Shown: positions 58,468-64,000 of the stretch, piece by piece
Layout: every line of letters starts with the position of its first letter
How positions within the stretch are numbered: position 1 is the first letter of the stretch
Source: Norana najaformis
Taxonomy: Eukaryota > Annelida > Clitellata > Crassiclitellata > Hormogastridae
Direction: 5' to 3'
Assembly: GCA_964023275.1 (NCBI GenBank)
Contig: OZ029915.1
Coordinates: 14,452,712 to 14,516,711 of the forward strand
DNA: 64,000 nt
Notes under the pieces: model-generated
Told to the model about the DNA's origin: nothing
Seen by the model: the letters and a program-made list of their open reading frames with translations, nothing else
Database searches by the model: none
Position numbers and translations under genes: made by a program

Positions 58468-58743
58468 GATAAAGGTGTTGTGTTTAATATTTGCTCAGAC
58501 TGGATGGATATTGGTTGTTGGACTTGTTTGGTCCTTTGGAACTGTTTTGGTTCTTTCTGTGCTGTTTTCATCACCGTCTGATGAAAACAGCACAGAAAGA
58601 ACCAAAACAGTTCCGAAGAACCAAACAAGTCATCTGCTCAGGGAGTCTAAGAATGATACTCAAGAGGCTAGCAAATCAGTTGTGATGGACCAACAACCAA
58701 TATCCATCCAGTCTGAGCAAATATTAAACACAACACCTTTATC
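58468..58743. repeat. Foldback (long inverted repeat)
   Basis: Outer arms 58468-58521 and 58690-58743 are perfect reverse complements (54 bases). Inner arms 58522-58573 and 58579-58630 match with two changes around a 5-base CCGTC loop. A 59-base piece (58631-58689) is present only on the right side. It can form a hairpin of about 106 bp with one bulge. Confidence 0.9.
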
Positions 58744-58949
58744 TAAGGTCACCTTTCCCACTAAACTGTAAAGAAGGCATGCAACAACTCAACCCACTTG
58801 GTCCTATGTAATATACTTTTAGATTGGTTTCATGGAACAGAATTTTATGCAATTTCTACAGTATGAATTTGTAGTTTTAGCCTAAATGCTAGTTTCATAA
58901 TGTCGTATTATATTTTGTTGTTTGCAAGTCTGTTGTTGATTAATTTTAG

Positions 58950-59170
58950 GTGCCTCAGCTCCTCGTGTGAATATACTTAATAAAACTAGCAGTGCAGTGT
59001 CTCTTTACTTTTTTGAACCAGTATGTGCTGGAGGAAACAATGGATACATCTACGAATACCAGATCCATTACATAAAAGGTATCATCTGCATTCTTCTCAA
59101 CATTGTAAAAGTTAAGCAGGAAGTCATTTGGTTTCTTCAACATTTCTTACCTGCAGATTCATTGCACATT
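58950..59170 (+). CDS. Receptor exon: third membrane-side FN3 (D6)
   Basis: Acceptor TAATTTTAG, phase 1 in. Encodes ASAPRVNILNKTSSAVSLYF, 'FEPVCAGGNNGYIYEYQIHY' and IKG. 'P...NG.I.EY.I.Y' is the FN3 B-C segment of gp130 D6. The 3' end is uncertain. GTATCA at 59079 is a weak donor (phase 1). The frame stays open to a better donor GTAAGA at 59171 (phase 0), and the extra residues end 'WFLQHFLPADSLHI', which looks like the FN3 E-F strands. Unspliced, the frame stops at 59186. Sequon NKT. Confidence 0.65.
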
Positions 59171-59271
59171 GTAAGACTTCAGACTTAATCCTGCAATTGG
59201 CCCTAGCTTGAGGTGAACTGTCCAAATAGTGCCATCTGGTTTTCTGCCACCTGGATTATTGAGTCACACAG

Positions 59272-59475
59272 GTGGGAAGGGAGGGAAGGATGACAGACAG
59301 TGGTATGATAATAAGTTGCTGCTATCTGATGGAAGAGAGAGGGAGGCAGGGTTGGAGGCTTGGAGGTGGGGATTGGGAAGGAGGCAGGATGGATGGAGGA
59401 AGAGAGGCATAGAGAGAGGGAGGGAGAGAGGTACGCAGTGATGGAGGGAGAGAAGGAGGAATGGAGACAGGAAAG
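59272..59475 (+). repeat. Polypurine tract
   Basis: About 200 bases of mostly G and A (GGGAAGGGAGGGAAGG, GAGAGAGGGAGGGAGAGAGG), with mirror-like stretches that could form triplex DNA. It lies in the intron just after the last found receptor exon. Confidence 0.8.
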
Positions 59476-59584
59476 GGCAGTATTTAGGTAGTGTACCTAA
59501 CCGAAAGAACAGAGGATTTGTCCCAGAATGGACATTTTGCCAAACTGTCATGCAGATGCTATGTACATGAGAGGCTAGTTTGGA

Positions 59585-59945
59585 TATATTATTTTCCGCT
59601 AAAGACTTATTGTTCAGATTGGAAATAGGTCTGTAATTAGGTAGTCTTTTATCTAGATCAGATTTTTAGCAGATGTGTCACAAAGCAGTTTTAAATGTGG
59701 AGGTAAAACAGTCTGTACAAAAGGAGCGATTAGCCAGATGAGAACAAGGACAGAAGATATATTAGCACAGGATTTTATAAGTGAAGCTGGAATGTAGTCA
59801 AGCTGTCAAGACTTAGACTGAGCATTTCTATTAGGTTTTAAAACTTCCTTTACTGTAACTGGAGTTAAGTCACCGAACTTGTTGCCATTATTTCAAACAT
59901 CAGAAAACAGTTTTTCTCTGTCTATCCAAGATCTGTACTTTGGTA
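59585..59945 (-). pseudogene. CR1-type LINE RT fragment
   Basis: Right to left: 'FGDLTPVTVKEVLKPNRNAQ' (59885-59825), YIPASLIKSCANISSVLVLI (59800-59745), 'PPHLKLLCDTSAKNL' and 'LITDLFPI', the start of a CR1-like RT (family: DPIPTSLIK...VTPLLKK...NYRPISNL). Stops intervene. Confidence 0.6.
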
Positions 59946-61655
59946 TTGTGCTCTTTAGTTTAGGAAGTTTATCAAATAAAAACAAAAAATAATAAAAGAA
60001 TTGTAGACAGACCCTTATTCATCAAATTCACTGGAGTCATTGCAAGAACCATTTGTAGAGTGCAGCAATGTCACTAGAATGTTCCAGCAGTGTCAAGAAG
60101 TTTTAGCAATGTCTGGCTGGTCACAGTTGAATTGGTGGCAAGATTTTACAAGTAATTCAGCAAGCTTATGCTCATGCAATGATGCATGAAAGGAGTCAGA
60201 CGGAGGATGCAAAGTGACTCAAACTGCGGAATGGCTGATGATGGCAAGACCACCACCGCCTTGGCCAGACTACTGCTGGCAGACTGTCAGTGAATGTGCA
60301 GCACAGAATAGACATTGGGTGCAACTTCATGTGTGATGCAGTTTGGTACATCAGATCTACATTTTGGCTAGAGCCAAAATGCCCAAACGTTCATCAAAAT
60401 ACAGCTTGATGAACTGCAGGTGGAGTTCCAAATTTTGGTGATGATGAGTTTTACATTGGTTTGCCTTTGTATTCACACATAGGTCTAGGGACTGGGTTGT
60501 TTCCAGATAGTAAATGCATACCAACAAAAGCACTAACAGAGGGACTGAAAGTAGAAATGGTTTTATTTATATTCAACAATTAAACTCCAATTTCTACCGC
60601 CAGTTTGACCATCACCTAACATATCCAACGACTGGGTCCAGCTCATAGCTTAATTTTTAAAATAAATGCATATGCTACTTAAAACACGCTATATTAAGTG
60701 TCTTGATACATACTTACATACAAATAATGCAAGTATTTACTACTTATTACTTCTTCATACTGCATAAATGTTAACTTGTTGTGGATAAACTAAATGCTGA
60801 CCTGACACTGCACAACTATTTAAAAAGAAAGTGAAAGTGCCAACATCCTTGCCAAATTCATATGCAACATTCTTCATAAATTCTACTTTGTTCTGGTTTA
60901 TTTATTGTCTGTGCAGTCCATTAAAGGCCGGTGGTGAAAACACCTACCAGTAGATCTATTTGCAATAAGATTCTAGATCTCAGCCATTACAATTACTTTG
61001 AAATGTTACCAAGTTCTAATGCAGTGATTTTGCAGAAATTTTAATTCTTTTTCTGAATTTCTAACACAGTTACATAAGAAAAGCAGAAAACAAAGAATTA
61101 TGAAAAGCCAAGCTAAATCAACATGAAAACTAAAAATCAAGAAAAGCCAAACGAAATCAGTAAAAAATTTTGCTTGAGTCTATCTGTAATCCCAGGTTTC
61201 GAAGTCACCCCATATAGGCTTACCCTTGGAGCAGCACATTGAATACACCCATAATTAACTTACTCCAGCATCTGTTCAGCTGTCCCAAAGCCCTGCCGTC
61301 ACTCCACACTATAATTTGTGAAGGTCATGCTGTTAACCCCTTAACTCCCAGACATGAGGAAATATTACAGGAGGATATCACCAGAAATATGACTTTTTAT
61401 CTTTTTCTCTACAGTAATCAATTTGAACTGTTCAGACACCATATTTCTGTGATGATCATAAAAGTTTTTTAGAAAACAAAGATTATGGCAGGAGTTTCAT
61501 TAATTATTTGTCCTGAAAGCAGGTGGCAGAAGTCATTGAGACGGCAACAGTCATCAAGCAGTGTATTTCGCATGCCCTGTAGAAAAAGTACTTTTCATTA
61601 CATAGAGTAGGCCTACTTATTATAGTTTCTATATTGTGCATATTGTATACTTTAT
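59946..61655. other. Nothing recognised
   Basis: AT-rich sequence where the rest of the receptor's D6 and its transmembrane exon could lie. I found no exon I can support. A splice-acceptor-like site at 60930-60942 leads into frames that stop at once. Confidence 0.45.
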
Positions 61656-61669
61656 GTATTTTATTTTAT

Positions 61670-61835
61670 ATTTCATTGTTACTAAACTTCCACCAGAATT
61701 ATGATAATGAGTTGCTGACTGTCTGCCTGCCTACCTCTTGTCTCTTGACCTGGAACTGAACCCTTCTTGCCTGTTGATTTTGTTTTGACTGAGTGCCTGT
61801 GAATAAGTTTGTTCCCGCTACTTTGTTTCGTTAAT
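61670..61835 (+). mobile_element. L2-type LINE tail, worn copy
   Basis: ACTTCCACCAGAATTATGAT, 'GACTGTCTGCCTGCCTACC', 'TGAACCCTTCTTGCCTGTTG' and GCCTGTGAATAAGTTTGTTC follow the order of the 3' ends at 38115-38400 and 18180-18345. Confidence 0.6.
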
Positions 61836-62055
61836 TTGGTTTTTTGGTGGTTGTCTGGTTTTTTTGGTGATAGTTTCTTTGCCCCTCCATGTTACTGAAA
61901 GCAAATGTCACCATTTTTCTTTAAGTGGTTATAAGTTATAAGGGATGGCCAAATGTACTAAAACTCCTCTATAAATTAGCAAGCTTACAAACCAGTTATA
62001 GGCATAACCTATTTAATTATTTAAAATTATTAATATTTTAATTTTACATATTTAG

Positions 62056-62151
62056 ATTTAAAATCAAGGGGCAAATGTTCCCTCTGCCACAATATGAGAA
62101 ATGCCTATGGTCAAGCTCTTTCAAACGTCCGCTGTTTGAGTACCATGACAT
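62056..62151 (+). CDS. Possible receptor exon with Box1-like motif
   Basis: Acceptor CATATTTAG and a weak possible donor GTATGG at 62152. Frame with one leading base: FKIKGQMFPLPQYEKCLWSS and SFKRPLFEYHDI. The 'P.P......WS' pattern resembles the juxtamembrane Box1 of gp130-type receptors, which binds JAK kinases, and the position downstream of D6 is right. It could be chance; no transmembrane exon links it to the rest. Confidence 0.25.
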
Positions 62152-62360
62152 TGTATGGATGTCTTTGTGCTTGGATCGTGTACATCAGTTCTGAGTCCAG
62201 TTCATTCGTTGAAGCACAGGACATAATAAATGACTTATAGACACAACGAAATCATTCCTGAGTTATAACTGGCGTAGCATTTGATTTTATGCCAAATAAT
62301 GGGTGGTCATCATCATCATCAAGATCTATGGACAGAAAGCCTGTAGATGTCCTATGCACA

Positions 62361-62394
62361 TATTATTATTATTAATTATTATTATTAATCAGAT
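62361..62394. repeat. (ATT)n array
   Basis: Short ATT array with AATT interruptions beside a worn LINE end. Confidence 0.85.
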
Positions 62395-62630
62395 ACTTAC
62401 ATCGTGCTGATTTACGAATTCTCCTCAAAAGTGCAGATAGCTGGAAAAAGAGAAGTCTTAAATTGTTTGCAAAATTAAATAAGAGAAAGAGAAGGGCTTT
62501 CAAAGCTGGTGGTAGCGAATTCCATAGATATATACCAGCATATGAAAAGGCATGGAAACCACATGTCTTTTTTGGTAGGCTTGAACAAACAGTTGGCCAG
62601 AGGAGGCAGGTCTTAAGTTTGTCCTGGCAG
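62395..62630 (-). pseudogene. LINE C-terminal fragment
   Basis: Right to left: 'FHAFSYAGIYLWNSLPPALK' and 'LLFLLFNFANNLRLLFFQLS', then 'LLRRIRKSARCK', the usual LINE ending 'WNSLP...LK..L'. It is followed on its 3' side by (ATT)n. Confidence 0.5.
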
Positions 62631-62699
62631 GATTAATTGTAATTGTAATTACGACAATTTATATAGCATCATTAGTAGCTTGCTACTTCTAGGGTGCTT

Positions 62700-63062
62700 T
62701 ACAAAGTCAAAAGTCAGCCCAAGAACTAAGAGTTATGAAGTAAATAGAATTTCAGCTGATTTTTAAAGAGGTTGACACTTTTGGACTCCTGAATGGATGC
62801 CGGAAGGCTGTTCAAGGCGTGCGAACCAGCGACCCAAAAGGCCCGATCACCCATGCTAGTCTTAGTTGCTGGTACAAAGGCATTGGCGGATTTTGATGAT
62901 TGCAGTTGCACTCGGTTGGGGTCATCAGATAGCGGCCTGATGCTGTCTGCGAGATAGCGTGGTGCACAGTTGTTCAGACATTTGTACGCAAGAAGACAAA
63001 GTTTGAATTTAATGTGCTTGCCGATGCTTAGCCACTGAAGTTGGTCCTGAAGCACGGGTGTG
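62700..63062 (-). pseudogene. CR1-type LINE C-terminal fragment
   Basis: An open 109-codon stretch: LQWLSIGKHIKFKLCLLAYK, CLNNCAPRYLADSIRPLS, 'FVPATKTSMGDRAFWVAGSH' and ALNSLPASIQESKSVNLFKN. This is the conserved tail of CR1-like proteins (LHWLP...FKLCLL.YK.L....P.YL...GDRAF...WN.LP). The 3' side has a 'GCTATATAAATTGT'-type LINE end near 62650-62690. Confidence 0.75.
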
Positions 63063-63469
63063 ATATGGTCGGATTTGCTAGTCCAAGTGGCCAGACGAGC
63101 AGCAGATTAAGTTTGAGTAAAGGTAGTTTCGTGCTAGATCATGAAGCGCCTTGTATATCAGGACAGCAACTTTAAACTGGACTCATGCTTGAAAAGGTAA
63201 CCAATGTAATTTTGGAGATGTTAAGTCTGTAAATGGAGATCTTGGAGGAAGATGAAGAACAAGATGAGCAGTGCATGCAGAACCGATTGTAAGGAGTTAA
63301 AAAGACAGTGAGGAAGAGAACTGAGTATTGAATTGCAATAGTCTAAATGTAAGAAGACAAGTGAACGGACAAGAGCATGGCGGCATCAAGAGTAAGAGAA
63401 CGACAAACAGGTCGAAGTTGCCTCAGGTAAAAGTAACAGGATTGTGTAAATGTTGTTAACATGTTAATG

Positions 63470-63770
63470 TTAACGCCTTGTTATCACCTGTCTCCACACT
63501 TTGCGGTCCTGTGCCAGTGTGCTGTAGCTGTGTAAATCCTTCTGGCACCAGTCTTTGAGATCATCTGTACACTGTCTGTAAGTCTTCTTCGTCGCCCATT
63601 TCCATTGTAGTTCCCATCATCACACGTTTTAATTTTCTGCTGTTGTCCATTCTAAATATTTGTCAGAATAAACCCAGTTTTCTTCTCATTATTGTTTGTA
63701 TTAGATCTTCCTTTATGTTCAGTGTTTTCAAACCTCCACATTTGTCACCTTCATTGTCCAATCACATGAT
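63470..63770 (-). pseudogene. RTE-like LINE C-terminal fragment
   Basis: Right to left: 'EDLIQTIMRRKLGLF', 'QIFRMDNSRKLKRVMMGTTM' (63690-63610), then TYRQCTDDLKDWCQKDLHSY and STLAQDRKVWRQVI (63585-63480). This is the standard ending of endonuclease-RT LINE proteins. At least one stop is present. Confidence 0.65.
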
Positions 63771-63825
63771 GAAAAGTCTGGAAGCTCATGTTGCAGGTTG
63801 TTAGGCAACCTGTTTCAAATGTAAT

Positions 63826-63900
63826 GAAGTTAGGCACTATCAAACCAGGTTAGTACATGCATGGGTGACTGTCCTTGGAATGCCACCCTACCTGGTGCCA
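63826..63900 (+). repeat. 5S-rRNA-like sequence (5S pseudogene or 5S-derived SINE)
   Basis: GGTTAGTACATGCATGGGTG followed by ACTGTCCTTGGAATGCC matches the 3' half of animal 5S rRNA (GGTTAGTACTTGGATGGG, GACCGCCTGGGAATACC), including the internal promoter's C box region. The preceding AAGTTAGGCACTATCAAACC fits the segment before it. The 5' half is not recognisable. This is a decayed copy or the head of a 5S-derived SINE, not a working gene. Confidence 0.5.
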
Positions 63901-64000
63901 ACTCAGTCCTACATCCTTTTGGGAATAGTAAATTAGCATAAGCACAAGCAGTTGGGAGGTTAAAGATGGTGAAAGATAACCTTTGAACCATGTTTCTGAG

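Larger units (their letters stand above)
20526..59170 (+). other. gp130-like class I cytokine receptor gene (span of found exons)
   Basis: A split gene of at least 38.6 kb. Found exons encode, in order, a signal peptide, an Ig-like domain, the cytokine-receptor homology module with paired Cys and a WSDWS motif, and three FN3 domains (the last incomplete). That is the D1-D6 order of vertebrate gp130/IL6ST, which signals through JAK/STAT. Domain borders fall at phase-1 introns and most mid-domain introns are phase 0, as in this family. Neighbouring exons agree in phase except across 23149-40557, where one phase 1-to-2 exon is missing from the list. The transmembrane and Box1/Box2 parts were not found. 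Introns are filled with LINEs and DNA transposons. No orthology to a named gene is claimed beyond 'gp130-like'; Drosophila Domeless is the best-known invertebrate relative. Confidence 0.75.

Noticed and set aside
60942-60990. Exon after the acceptor-like TTGTCTGTGCAG
   Set aside because: All three frames stop within about 40 bases and no donor follows.
61636-61690. Hydrophobic stretch as the receptor transmembrane exon
   Set aside because: The hydrophobicity comes from T-rich DNA running into an L2-type LINE tail; no basic stop-transfer or donor site follows.

Overview
This is AT-rich eukaryotic nuclear DNA from an animal, most likely a marine invertebrate and plausibly a deuterostome. The reasons are GT-AG split exons, an aminergic-type GPCR exon, a receptor with the Ig / cytokine-receptor-homology / 3x fibronectin-III layout of the gp130 (IL6ST) family, a very high load of CR1/L2/RTE-type LINEs, and long (ATT)n arrays. 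The species cannot be named from sequence alone.

Layout. 0.1-2.4 kb: a CR1-group LINE relic cut by a decayed DNA transposon. 2.77-3.31 kb (minus): the first coding exon of a class A GPCR. 4.3-18.1 kb: a mobile-element nest built around (ATT)n arrays. It holds eight copies or fragments of a reverse transcriptase plus restriction-like endonuclease (RLE) retroelement, one with an open RT-RLE frame at 12.96-15.1 kb. It also holds a full-length RTE-type LINE with an 11-bp target duplication (5.39-8.68 kb) and an apparently intact transposon with CACTGGCCAACA ends and a 567-codon DDE-like gene (10.12-12.75 kb). 18.3-20.5 kb: no gene seen.

20.5-59.2 kb (plus): one large split gene for a gp130-like class I cytokine receptor. 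Ten exons were found by reading frame, splice sites and phase: signal peptide, Ig-like domain, second half of the N-terminal cytokine-binding domain, the C-terminal cytokine-binding domain with a WSDWS motif, two FN3 domains and the start of a third. One exon (the first half of the N-terminal cytokine-binding domain) must lie in the 17.4-kb gap between 23.15 and 40.56 kb and was not found. The transmembrane and cytoplasmic exons should lie further right; one weak Box1-like candidate is at 62.06 kb.

The introns and the right flank are packed with dead elements: L2/CR1 LINEs (22.1, 27-28.4, 35-38.4, 40.8-43, 46.3-49.4, 52.3-57.8, 59.6 and 62.4-63.1 kb), RTE-like LINEs (39-40.1, 45.5 and 63.5 kb), an internally deleted piggyBac-like element (30.7-31.9 kb), a Tigger/pogo element (43.47-45.03 kb), a hairpin-forming foldback (58.47-58.74 kb) and a 5S-rRNA-like stretch (63.83-63.90 kb).

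The host genes, GPCR and receptor, are on opposite strands and have no evident functional link. Everything else is mobile DNA. Coordinates of decayed elements are approximate, because their ends were judged by eye.
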